Positions 11,021 to 19,935 of a stretch of 64,000 bases of DNA are shown here, piece by piece; the first letter of the stretch is position 1, and each line of letters starts with the position of its first letter. The stretch covers positions 372,001 to 436,000 of the forward strand of contig NW_025408678.1 in NCBI RefSeq assembly GCF_020360975.1, in the 5' to 3' direction. The notes under the pieces are model-generated. The model was given only the letters and a program-made list of their open reading frames with translations. It ran no database searches and was not told where the DNA came from. This stretch comes from Hirsutella rhossiliensis. Lineage: Eukaryota; Ascomycota; Sordariomycetes; Hypocreales; Ophiocordycipitaceae. The position numbers and the translations under genes were made by a program.

Positions 11021-11329
11021 ATGGCCGAGCGCGCCCTACCAAAGTCTGCCTCGGGTCATAGCAGCTACGCCGCCGAGAGGGCGTTGGGCACGACAAGGGG
11101 TAGCCGGCCTCACTTGTTAGCAGAAACATCATCGTCTTCGACGCCGGCCCCGTGTGCCAGGACAAAACTCGGCGTCCATTGCGGCCCCATGCTACCAGCG
11201 GCTTGGCGGCTTTTGCGTCATCGCAAGAGGCGCGACCCCGAGCCATCTGAGTTGAGACAGCTCAATGGGCATCTCACCTTGACGGACAAGACTCAAGGCA
11301 GCCAGGACCAGGCTCGCCCGAGACTCAAG
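11021..11329 (+). other. Candidate upstream exon of the C78-peptidase gene
   Basis: The frame ending ...LNGHLTLTDKTQGSQDQ...RLK at 11329 could splice (GTTTGT donor, CTAAC at 11367-11371, AAG acceptor at 11385; 56 nt) in phase 0 to the supported exon starting TFYLGKSAHEQNM. The last about 40 codons look like the polar linker expected between an N-terminal zinc finger and the protease domain. Upstream of about 11200 the frame is not convincing, and the expected C2H2 finger was not found. The donor and acceptor are both weak. Confidence 0.35.
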
Positions 11330-11385
11330 GTTTGTCCCCGGCTGTCATTCCTGGCAGCAATCAATCCTAACCTTCGGCCCTCAAG

Positions 11386-12542
11386 ACTTTCTACCTGGGC
11401 AAATCCGCCCACGAGCAGAACATGCCTACCTGGCTCGTGAAAAAACTGGAGAAAGAGGGACAAGTGTGTACGAGAGGTGCGTCACAACTCAATACTCCTA
11501 GCTGCTCTTGGCTGACGGATAGAAAATGCAGGTGTTCTTTCCGCCCTCGAAAAGCTTCTCCGGCAATGTTCATTGACCAAGATCGCATATCTTTGCCATC
11601 CTTGTGTGCCGCACATATCAAAGCTGCCGCGTGAAGGTGCGTATATGCAACTTCGACATCACTTTTCACTCCTCCTTCTGCCGCACCCACCTTCCCAAGC
11701 TGGTCACCGTGTGCCTTCACGAAAGACGGCTTTCACAACCCTTGGGTCCGACCCGATCTCATTTTGTATCTACAGGGGGGCTTTGTGGCTACCGGAACAT
11801 ACAGACACTCGTTTCATACTTGATTGAAACTCGCTCTCCGGGGTCGGAGCATTTCGGCAACCACTTACCGACCGTCCTTGAAGTGCAAGACCTAATCGAG
11901 CAGGCATGGGACAAGGGCTACAATCCCCAGGATAGACTCGAGATTGGGGACATCAAACGAACACGCAAGTTCATTGGGACGCCCGAGGTATGCACTAGGC
12001 ACCGTCTTCGTCTCTACATTGTAGTAGTCAGACAAGGCGAGCACTGTACTTTGTATGACGTCGCTGAATAAACCCCGCGATCGACAGGCTCAGGCCCTGT
12101 TTCACAGCCTCGACATATCGTGAGTTTGCGGCTCTACGAATAACAACAAGCAAGCCACTTACTAACGGGAGGCATTACCAGATGCTCCGTTCAGGCGTTT
12201 CGACAGACTGAGTGCACAGAGGCAAGGGAAAGGTTGCTGGAGACTTTGGAAGACTACTTTAAACGAGGCTGGCAAGGGGCCAACAGCGCAAAGGTCCGAT
12301 CAACCAATCTCCCGCCAATCTATCTGCAGCGCCAAGGCCATTCGGTTACTGTTATCGGCATCGAGCGACAGCAGGACAATCAGGTTTACATTCTCGTGTT
12401 CGACCCCTCTCGCGGCGAGTCGAGCTCGATAAAGAGGCTCATTGGAAGGGACAAGTTCCCGATGGCTAGCAAGCTGCTAGAGCCGTATCGACGTGGCATG
12501 AAGCATCTGGGCAAGTATGACGAGTTCGAGATTCTCTGGTAA
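11386..12542 (+). CDS. ZUP1/UFSP-type peptidase C78 domain protein (5' end uncertain)
   Basis: Cysteine protease of family C78 (UFM1-specific proteases and the K63-ubiquitin protease ZUP1). Exons read: 11386-11476, 11523-11636, 11776-11987, 12088-12119 and 12182-12542. All introns are GT-AG (GTGCGT, GTGCGT, GTATGC, GTGAGT donors), with CTGAC at 11512-11516 and CTAAC at 12162-12166. The product reads ...LGKSAHEQNMPTWLVKKLE, then AYLCHPCVPHISKLPREGG, then LCGYRNIQTLVSYL (nucleophile Cys in CGYRN), RTRKFIGTPE|AQALFHSLDI, then PPIYLQRQGHSVTVIGIE (catalytic His) and ILVFDPSRGE (catalytic Asp), ending KYDEFEILW. The ZUP1-like Cys-His-Asp triad is complete, so the protease domain looks functional. 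Compared with relatives, the LGKS..AHE junction seems a few residues short, and no start or zinc finger can be assigned. Fungal members are usually annotated as zinc finger with UFM1-specific peptidase domain proteins; the substrate is inference. Confidence 0.85.
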
Positions 12543-13296
12543 GACATTGGCCAGCACCACGTTCGCGCAGCTTGCCACGTGTATTAAACTGACCAGGTTC
12601 GCGGCCGGTTGCGCCCGTGTTGATGAGCAGTCTTGGGGAGGGACTGCAGCAGCGCCCGATTGGTCTCTAAGCCTATCCTAGAGTTATCCCAGGGCTTCAG
12701 CGCTGTGCGACACATTTTCTTCCAGGGCCCGTTCCCGCGCAACTAGCCAGTCACCGAATCGGACCCTTGATACATGGCGAGAGAAAGAGTTGAAGGCGAA
12801 ACCGTAATTTGGGGTGCCTGGGGAATGTTGAAGACGATTCTCGGGGCAAGGAGAGGAGGAACTCAATTTAAGCCTTGAACTTCAGAAGGCGGGGACCCAT
12901 CCTGCCCCATGGTGATCAGGTGGACCTGTATTGCGCTCGAAGACATTACGGTTAGTATAAGCGTTATAAGTGACGACGAGCACCCACGGGCGATATGGTG
13001 CGAACCGTATCGGCTGACAAAATGATCGACTTGCTTAAACGGGTGACGGGATTCATGTGAGTGTAAAGCAAGCAGTGCCTAAGAGAACGAATGGTTCATA
13101 TTTTCCGCTCCGCATTCGCTCACTTCTTCGCCTTGAATAACGGAATTCCGGCAGTCTCCTTTTGGAAAAGGTTCAAAGTGGAAAACAAAATGATATAGAG
13201 TTCCAGCTCTTTTGTAGGATTCCAGCTCTTTACAAAATATCCTAATAAACTATATACGGTGTCTGCCAGCCTCATTTCGTCTCATATTGTCTGAAC
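12543..13296. other. Intergenic region, no gene seen
   Basis: About 750 bases between the C78-peptidase stop and the displaced 3' end of the repeat-protein gene. Both flanking genes end here (convergent). The zone 13140-13290 is AT-richer (ataaactatatacggtg) and fits the 3' UTR of the minus-strand repeat protein. A 61-codon minus-strand frame at 12684-12866 has no support. Confidence 0.5.
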
Positions 13297-13470
13297 CTAG
13301 GCGGCTGCATTGGCAGCGTTTGCACCGTTGGCAGCGTTTGCACCATTGGCAGCATTTTTCCCTTTCTTGCCGCCCTTCTTTCCCTTGCCCTTCTTCGGGT
13401 CTCTGGCCGTGATAATACTCTCGTCCGCAGCTTGGCCAGAGAGATCACGCTTGGCCCCCGCTACATCAAG
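13297..13470 (-). pseudogene. 3' end of the repeat-protein gene, severed by the insertion
   Basis: On the minus strand this stretch encodes AGAKRDLSGQAADESIITA, RDPKKGKGKKGGKKGKN, AANGANAANGANAANAAA and a TAG stop (13297-13299). It is nearly identical to the last repeat units of the gene at 16784-17500. Identity to the intact copies (for example 17.20-17.24 kb) stops at about 13470, four bases before the transposon's terminal repeat. It is therefore best read as the original C-terminus of that gene, now stranded 3.3 kb from the 5' part, rather than an independent duplicate. It has no start codon of its own. The alternative, a separate partial copy of the 3' end, cannot be excluded without an uninterrupted allele. 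Confidence 0.85.
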
Positions 13471-13474
13471 TGGA

Positions 13475-13486
13475 TGTCACAGGTCC
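13475..13486 (+). repeat. Left terminal inverted repeat of the Crypton-like element
   Basis: TGTCACAGGTCC, matched without mismatch on the opposite strand at 16797-16808. Inside it follow cggattaccccg, agattaccgcc and gattacccgc (13503-13540), reminiscent of recombinase or transposase binding repeats. Confidence 0.85.
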
Positions 13487-13502
13487 GGCTTTGGTGGGCG
13501 GT

Positions 13503-13540
13503 CAGCGGATTACCCCGCAGATTACCGCCGATTACCCGCT
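13503..13540 (+). repeat. Left subterminal GATTACC repeats
   Basis: Three spaced copies of GATTACC(C/G) within about 35 bases. Inverted counterparts occur at the right end (ggtaatccgattaccgg, 16758-16776; gcggtaatccgac, 16681-16694). Their position just inside both termini suggests protein-binding sites; function is inference. Confidence 0.6.
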
Positions 13541-13875
13541 TGCCCTTGACATCACCTCTGCCGGGTTGATGTCATCTTCGGAGCGCCATAAAGCGCGAAA
13601 GCCGGGACCGACGACGACAAAACCAGTTCGACTGGATAGCCTGCGTTTGTGCGATCAGAATGCACCCTGTCTAAGGTCCTACATCCTGTCGGTTGCGAGG
13701 TTGCGGTGATTTGAAGCATTTTCTAGCCTTGACGCGCTGGAGCTACAGCGGCGCTTAGCGGATGCATACCCTGTCTACAGGCCACTACCGCTGACTGTAG
13801 CGACGCAGCCCCTGACGGCCTGGGGGCACTTTCGCCGCCAAGGTCCTCGTCATTCTATCAGACGGGTGTTCAAAA

Positions 13876-16530
13876 TCACTGCGCCATCGACTTTTCGCTA
13901 CCACCGACGTTGAATTGCCCCGACGCACGTTTGTGTCCCTTTTCGCCTTGCCTGTCCTTTCGGATGGCCTTGAACAACTTATCCAAAGAGCTGGGTCCAC
14001 GTTCTTCGTCCATTTGCCTCGCCACGATATCTTCAGTTAAGCCGTCCGACTGGGCCCGCCTCCGAACCTCATCGACGATGATCTTGCGCGTGGAAAAGTA
14101 ATTCTTCTCTGCAGATGGCCGCCATCGAGCACCCCAGTCTCGCTCAAGAGAATCCACAGAAGGCATTTCGCCCCAGCCCTGCCGCCAGAGACGCAGCAGC
14201 TCCTGTACAGATTTGACAGAACGGGGAGCTTGAAGCTCGGAGGTTCGCGCGGCCCAGGCGGCTCGCCATGCGCTCTTCCTGGGGCTTGCCCTGGCCCGCT
14301 TGCACCATTCCCTGCTGCTGCTCTAGAGAGCGGAGCGTATGTCGGACCGCCCGCTTGCGAAGGGCCTATCTCGGACCTGAGGACCGTCTCTCGTGGAGCG
14401 CGGCGCCTCTGTTGATGAGCTCCGCGATCTCCGCATGTTGACCTGCAGCACCTTGGCCGGGGCTGAAGGTGACGGTGTAGGTGGCCTGCGCAAACTCATC
14501 CAACTTTGTGCATAGTTCGTAAGAAGCCCCCAAAAGGTCTAGATGTCTTCGCTCAGCTAACTGCTCGGCTGCGACCTGTTGAGTCAGTACTGTGCGCAGC
14601 TTCTCCGCAACCACCGGGATCGCTTTTGAATGACCGTGGTATGGCTGTCTTCGTGGTCCCGTGTGCATGTGTCTTGAACTTTGCTGGCGAACGCTTCAAA
14701 CTCGGGGCAAGAGAGACCGGATCCTGAAAGATAGGATGGTCGGGGTAGGACTCGCGAAGGAAGACAGCGTCCTGCAGGAGCACCTCTCGAAGCCACTCCA
14801 GGAGTTCCAAGAAGGCGCCGGCGGCCATGTTCTGCTCCACCCCAGATCTGAGAAAGGGCTACTGTGGGCCTCTTTCCATTTGTCGAGTTGAGGCCAGACC
14901 TGCACGAGTAGCACCACAGGCGGCCTCACGGTGGCCCGGGCACGAAATAAGACCCCGACCATTCAGGGTCAAAGTCGGCCACGGCCTCATGAATTCGAAA
15001 GGCAGGAAGTCAGATAGCAGCCGGTCATTTGGTCTCCGTTATTCCAACGACCGGCTCGGCGGATCTGTATAGTTCGGGTCAGCCCAGGCCAGGGGGTTGG
15101 CGGCTTGCCTAGGGCAGATGACATGCCTGGCCTTCATCCACTCCGGCCATGTCGGCGTTTTGCGTCGCCGCCACTCTAGGCGCGTGGCTGACCTTGGAGA
15201 CCTTGATGCCGGCCTTCTTGTAGAACCTGGACGTCCATTCTCGGGCAGTCTGGCCCGACAACGGAGCTGTATATTCGGTGAGTGAAAGGGTCGATGCACC
15301 CTCTGAGTTATGGGATTCCGGTGAATGCCATCACGCTTACCTTGAGGCTCCTTCGCCGATCGGCGGAGCACCTTCGTTTCATACCAGTCTTCGCTTCTTT
15401 GGAAGACGGAAACCTTTCCGCCTTTTCTACCTGCCAGCGCCAGAAAAGCCAGAACGCGAGGGCGCCGATGAGACAAGATCGCGGATCTCGATGCCGCAAA
15501 GCAGATCCATACTCCATGCGGCCGTGCTGGTTGGTCTTCCCACAGTTCATCACGACAACCAGCGCCTTTGTGGTATACCCTGGGCCTTGAAGCCCTCGTT
15601 GGGTAAGTCCAGGGAAAGCAGTCTGCCAACTCCATCGGCAGGCGGTTGCCGGACCGCAGCAGCATGTGGTTCCCGAGCAGAAAGTCCACCTGCGTCCTCA
15701 GGGCGCAGGCGATCTCTCTCTCGGACCATGCCACGTTGGTGTGGTCGGGTATCTGCGCCGGCGCATACACATCTCTCAGAGTTCCAACTCCCTGTCCATG
15801 TATTCCTTCCTCTTCCGGCTCCAAGTCGTTGCAAGAATGCTGCGTTTGAGCGCCTTCAGTGCCACTCCCTGTGGCCGGGCCGTAGGATTGACTCCCGGCT
15901 CTTCTGCTCGTCGTAAAGCTTCTGTATGGCCGAGACGTAGCCCCGTACAGTATTATACTGTAGTTTGAGCGTGGACTCATACAACTCCAAGTCGGAGTCT
16001 GACTCGTATTCGCTACCTCCGCCGCCTACAACGATGGTATCTGCTGGGGAAGCTGGGTGTTAGTATGATGGGCTGGCTCAGTCCGACGACCACATCCCGT
16101 GATCAACATCTGTTACCTGATGGTGCTCTGCGTCTTTCACGGCCCTCTTGGCTTCCTGAGCCTCGAGGTGTCGTTTTCTTTCATCGGCGACCCTCTTTCC
16201 TTTCTTTGGAGGACGTGATGCCACTACCTCCTTCATGAAGAGCAAGAGCTTTCCTTCATCGACCAGGTCTCCCGGTAGCTGTTGGCCCTGTGGTACCGAG
16301 GCCGGCCAAACGTCCGGGATCGCAGGCCAGTTGGCTTGACACCACTCCTGTGAGGCGGTCAATGCATGGATCTACATGAAGATTGCAGGGCGCGCATGCG
16401 GGCTTGCCTTCCATTCTTCCTGCTTGGGACGATAATTTCGCTTCGTATTCTTCGGCTGGGTGTTCTCCAGATCTAACAGGTAGTGCTCAATGGCCGCCCT
16501 GACCCGGGGATCCTCTATCGCGTTCGACAT
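13876..16530 (-). pseudogene. Crypton-type tyrosine recombinase with GCR1_C domain, decayed
   Basis: Recombinase gene read on the minus strand across several frames. The start ATG is at 16530 (MSNAIEDPRVRAAIEHYLLD), then TKRNYRPKQEEW, an in-frame TAG, and LPGDLVDEGKLLLFMKEVV (SAM-like N-terminal region). Next are YNTVRGYVSAIQKLYDEQK (about 15.9 kb), LRTQVDFLLGNHMLLRSGNR (about 15.7 kb), CGKTNQHGRMEYGSALRH and GALAFWLFWRWQVEKAE (15.45-15.55 kb, the Arg I region), SHAPR (HxxR, about 15.18 kb), IRRAGRW (about 15.05 kb) and CYLTS with the presumed catalytic Tyr (about 15.02 kb). Then FLELLEWLREVLLQDAVFL (about 14.8 kb), and at 14225-13876 a GCR1_C DNA-binding domain (SVQELLRLWRQGWGEMPSVD, LERDWGARWR, SLDKLFKAIRK). 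The frame changes repeatedly, e.g. near 15780, 15590, 15120 and 14970, so no full protein can be made, although some breaks could be unrecognised introns. Confidence 0.82.
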
Positions 16531-16796
16531 GGTGCAGGCGGTCGCCGTCGCGACGGTGGCAATGGAGGAGGTGGAGGAGGTGGGAGGAGGGAGGTGGAGC
16601 GCAACGCGCGTGAGCGAGACCGAAATCGAAGGTCTCGCGCAGGGCCCGCGGGCGTGGACCTTCGATTTTGCCGTCCGATGGCGGTAATCCGACTAAGAAA
16701 ACGCCAGCCCCGCAGGGCCGGGCCTTCGAAAACGACATGGTTTTGCGTGGGGCGGGGCGGTAATCCGATTACCGGATGACCGGTCAGCCGGCCCCG

Positions 16797-16808
16797 GGAC
16801 CTGTGACA
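16797..16808 (-). repeat. Right terminal inverted repeat of the Crypton-like element
   Basis: GGACCTGTGACA, the exact reverse complement of 13475-13486. Host repeat-gene sequence (agctgcctcggcagcg) resumes two bases further, at 16811. Confidence 0.85.
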
Positions 16809-17340
16809 CCAGCTGCCTCGGCAGCGTTTGCACCGTTAGCAGCGTTGGCACCGTTAGCAGCGTTGGCACCGTTAGCAGCGTTTGCAGCGTTGGCACCGTT
16901 GGCAGCATTTTTCCCTTTCTTGCCGCCCTTCTTTCCCTTGCCCTTCTTCGGGTCTCTGGCCGTGATAATACTCTCGTCCGCGGCTTGGCCAGAGAGATCA
17001 CGCTTGGCCCCCGCTGCATCAGCTGCCTCGGCAGCGTTTGCACCGTTAGCAGCGTTGGCACCGTTTGCAGCGTTTGCAGCGTTTGCACCGTTGGCAGCGT
17101 TGGCACCGTTGGCAGCATTTTTCCCTTTCTTGCCGCCCTTCTTTCCCTTGCCCTTCTTCGGGTCTCTGGCCGTGATAATACTCTCGTCCGCAGCTTGGCC
17201 AGAGAGATCACGCTTGGCCCCCGCTGCATCAGCTGCCTCGGCAGCGTTTGCACCGTTAGCAGCGTTGGCACCGTTGGCAGCATTTTTCCCTTTCTTGGCG
17301 CCCTTCTTTCCCTTGCCCTTCTTCGGGTCCCTGGCCTCGA
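16809..17340. repeat. Tandem coding repeats of the secreted protein gene
   Basis: Long nearly identical units (for example 16919-17031 and 17113-17231, containing tttctTGCCGCCCTTCTTTC and gagagatcacgcttgg) alternate with short 9/12-bp repeats of the type GCAGCGTTTGCACCGTT. The unit also occurs at 13297-13470. The copies differ mainly in the number of short repeats, as expected from slippage or unequal exchange. Confidence 0.85.
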
Positions 17341-17625
17341 CGGTGGCAGCGCCGGCAATGTCGATGTCTCTAGCGGCAAGCGGGGGGTTGGCCTCAGAGA
17401 CGTCGCGCTGAATCAACTGCAAGGTCTCATCGGCGGCTGGCGCTGCTATAGCGGTGCCGGCGACGCAAGTAAGGAGATAGGCGACAACGGTGGGCTTCAT
17501 GGTGATTAAAATAGGTGATATTAATGGGATGAATAAGATTCTGTGCAGTGGTATAGGCGTCTTGAATGCTTTCTGGAGGACTGTTGTTATTATAGCCAAG
17601 AAACTGAAGGGAAATTAGGCTACGA

Positions 17626-17631
17626 TTTATA
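17626..17631 (-). promoter_or_regulatory. Putative TATA box of the repeat-protein gene
   Basis: TATAAA on the minus strand (tttata on plus), about 125 bases upstream of ATG 17500, in an otherwise AT-moderate region. Position fits a fungal TATA promoter; not otherwise supported. Confidence 0.4.
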
Positions 17632-17636
17632 CTCTC

Positions 17637-19935
17637 CTACTGCTGCTTTCTGTTCAGTCTCGAGGGCACGCGAACAGCGTCTCTAGAGAGGTTGCAGCGA
17701 AAAAGGCCGCGTACTCCTCTGCTCCAGACGTGGTCTTGAAACCCGTACTTAGATCGTGAGGGCGTGAGCCGTGAAACAGCGGCAGATGGTGTAGTTGGTG
17801 GAATTACCAACGCTTTGGATCTCTCAGCGTGCCTGGAGTCAACGGGAGCCGTTCTTAGCGCGGGACAAGTTGGCCGGCCGTCTGCTTAGCAGCGGCAACT
17901 CGGCTTGCAGACTTGAGCGGAGTAGAGGATTCTAGATAAAGAAGCTAGTAGCATGGATCGTGCCAACTTCAGGCGAGTCACAAAAGACAGCTTCCGAATC
18001 AAGTCCACGTAATGGCCTGGTGGATCTGGCTATGATGAGCTAGCATCGTGGGGCAGTGGCGGTGGCGCTGCTCAAGTCGTAAGCTATGATCGGCACGTTA
18101 GAGACGGATCTGGACTCATCCGATGTCTGCCGCCTTTGCCGCTGTGCCCCTAAATACCGGCTCGAAGTTGCCGATGAGTTGCTAACGCGCTTGGAAATCC
18201 GGGGTGCGTGGTCTTTGATGGCGTTGATGGTATATTGTGTCGCTTGAGTCGCTTGAGACGAGCTGCCACATCATCTGTCACACTGTCGGCTCATCCATGA
18301 GCATAGAGCTGAGAAAAGAACTAAAATCTCCCCTTGTTTGACGATGTTGTTGGCCTCTCGATCGCCCCAGAGATAGGTGACCCACGTTCTGCACCTGCTC
18401 AAGTCCAACCCAGCTGTCGCTTTTCGGCATCTGCAGCGAGGATTTTACTTGCGGCCTGTCGCGAACCCCTTTGAGTCGTTTTTTTTTCATCCAGCCATCG
18501 ACAGCAAAGATCAACTTGCGGCTTGCTTCGTATAGTATGCCGTTATCAGCGACCTAAAAGTCCAAGCAGTCTACCTTTCTAATCACTTCAATCAGTTAAC
18601 TTTCTACATCTACTATAGGAGAAAGTCTACTCAAGTTCAATTTGTTGAGGTCATGATAAATAATTATGAACCGAAGGCAATGTTCATCAACTGCACTGGC
18701 TGGCATTCGACAACCTGGGAGGGGTCCTTTCGGCATAACTTTGGCATGCTGCGGGAGAGGTCAATGATGCCTTAGATGCACGCACTGAGTCGCCTCGACC
18801 TCTTTAGCTCTGCAGTAATTATAAGTTCCGTCGGCGTCGAGGGCTTGTCCACCAGCGGCTAGGTTGAAAAGCCGCAACGACTCGGTTTAACGATATTTAA
18901 GAAGTAGAGTTGTGACGATTTCTTTTGCGGGTATTAGCTCAGACCAAAACTCTAATTAAGCATTTAAAAAAGTAAGCTTTATCGTCTAATAATATGAAAC
19001 CGACTGGCTGACTGTCGACTAAGTTACCTTACTATCTATGCAGTATGGCCGTTGCCATTATGTTAAAAATAACATATAGTTATTCCATTAAACCAAATAA
19101 AGCCGACCCTTTAGTTGATTGAATTAGGTTTAATATGGCCAATTGTTCGCTTGCCTTAGTTCCTTTCACCTGGTTGGTCGATATTATTCTAGCCCTTAAA
19201 TATCTGCCCTATAGGCTCGCCGGGATAGCATTTAAGGAGACGGCACGGCGGCAGAACAAGATCATCGAAGCGACGGTGGAAATTCCTTCTTGTTCGTTTG
19301 GGTAATGTCGACTGGTAGCCATCGGCAGTCGTTTATGTCTAATCTGGTCCAAAAAGCATTGACAATAACAAGGAGGATTCGACGTCAAGCCGCAATAAGC
19401 ATGACCTTAAGTGGACGGCTGCGATAATATATAACGCGGGCTTTAATACTACGATATCACATTAATATTACATTAGGTGGCTTCGTGTTAGCTATAGTTA
19501 TTCTCAAGCAGGGGCTTGAGAGCACAGTGGAAGAAATAGGGGCATAGAAAGGTGAATTTAGTAATGCATGTCTTGGTCTATCTATTGGGACAAGGGAGGG
19601 GCTTATATAGGTATAGTGACCACACATAGCTAGCTAAAAGAGGGCATTGAGATGTTCCTATACCTGAGTCGGGCCTGCATGATGTCCTTGGGCTAGGGGA
19701 GTCATGTTGGTCAGGCAGGCTTCCTTGTGCATGACTATTGGGTCCACTGGGCATGACTGTGGCCTCTTATGCCCACTCTCCTTAACAGTTATATTCCCTA
19801 AGGTCTAGCGCAAGGCGCGAGAGGAGATTAACCGCGTGGCTAGCACCGACCGGCTCCCGCAGTTTAAAGACTGAGATAGGCTGCCTTGTATCGGGAGGGT
19901 GATCAAAGAAGCATTTCGGTAGCTACTCGTTGCGT
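17637..19935. other. Gene-free transition zone before the AT-rich block
   Basis: About 2.3 kb with no supportable gene. A 78-codon minus-strand frame at 18278-18514 has no recognisable features. From 18.5 kb the AT content rises in patches (18.9-19.1 and 19.4 kb), yet TpG and CpA are still common up to about 19.93 kb. The base composition then changes abruptly. Confidence 0.5.

Larger units (their letters stand above)
13475..16808 (-). mobile_element. Crypton-like tyrosine-recombinase DNA transposon with TIRs
   Basis: A 3334-bp element bounded by perfect 12-bp inverted repeats TGTCACAGGTCC (13475-13486) and GGACCTGTGACA (16797-16808), with GATTACCG-type repeats just inside both ends. It contains one decayed minus-strand gene for a Crypton-type tyrosine recombinase (16530 to 13876). 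It is GC-rich like the host genes and shows no RIP-like TA bias, unlike the retroelements further right. The flanks are the two halves of one gene: left ...gctacatcaagtgga, right ccagctgcctcggcag..., against gcatcagctgcctcgg in uninterrupted repeat units. Cryptons are usually described as lacking inverted termini, so the ends are unusual. The recombinase may also be only one component of the element. Confidence 0.8.
16784..17500 (-). pseudogene. Secreted Lys/Gly- and Ala/Asn-rich repeat protein, 3'-truncated by transposon
   Basis: The minus-strand frame from ATG 17500 gives 238 aa. A signal peptide (MKPTVVAYLLTCVAGTAIA, cleavage near AIA-AP) is followed by repeats made of three blocks: RDPKKGKGKKGGKKGKN; runs of AANG/AN units; and AEAADAAGAKRDLSGQAADESIITA. 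Three K/G blocks remain (about residues 57-73, 112-128, 182-198). Arg-Asp recurs at block borders (IQRD, AARD, EARD, AKRD, TARD), with dibasic KR in each AKRD, the context of kexin-processed repeat proteins. A longer frame from 17599 adds 33 residues, but the signal peptide fixes ATG 17500. The last nine residues (AGVTGPGAG) come partly from the transposon end, so the native C-terminus is lost; the truncated protein may still be made. No family recognised. A kexin-processed secreted peptide precursor or a cell-wall/antimicrobial-like cationic protein are inferences. Confidence 0.8.

Noticed and set aside
15278..15916. 212-codon plus-strand frame within the Crypton-like element
   Set aside because: Antisense to the recombinase relic whose motifs (TNQHGRMEYGSALRH, RAGRW) are plain on the minus strand.
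16809..17340. CRISPR-like array
   Set aside because: Repeats are in-frame coding repeats without unique spacers, in a eukaryotic genome.
16776..17411. Plus-strand Ala/Phe/Pro repeat frame (211 codons)
   Set aside because: Antisense of the secreted repeat protein; the minus strand has a signal peptide, TATA box and defined stop.
18278..18514. 78-codon minus-strand frame
   Set aside because: No motif or neighbour context; length expected by chance.
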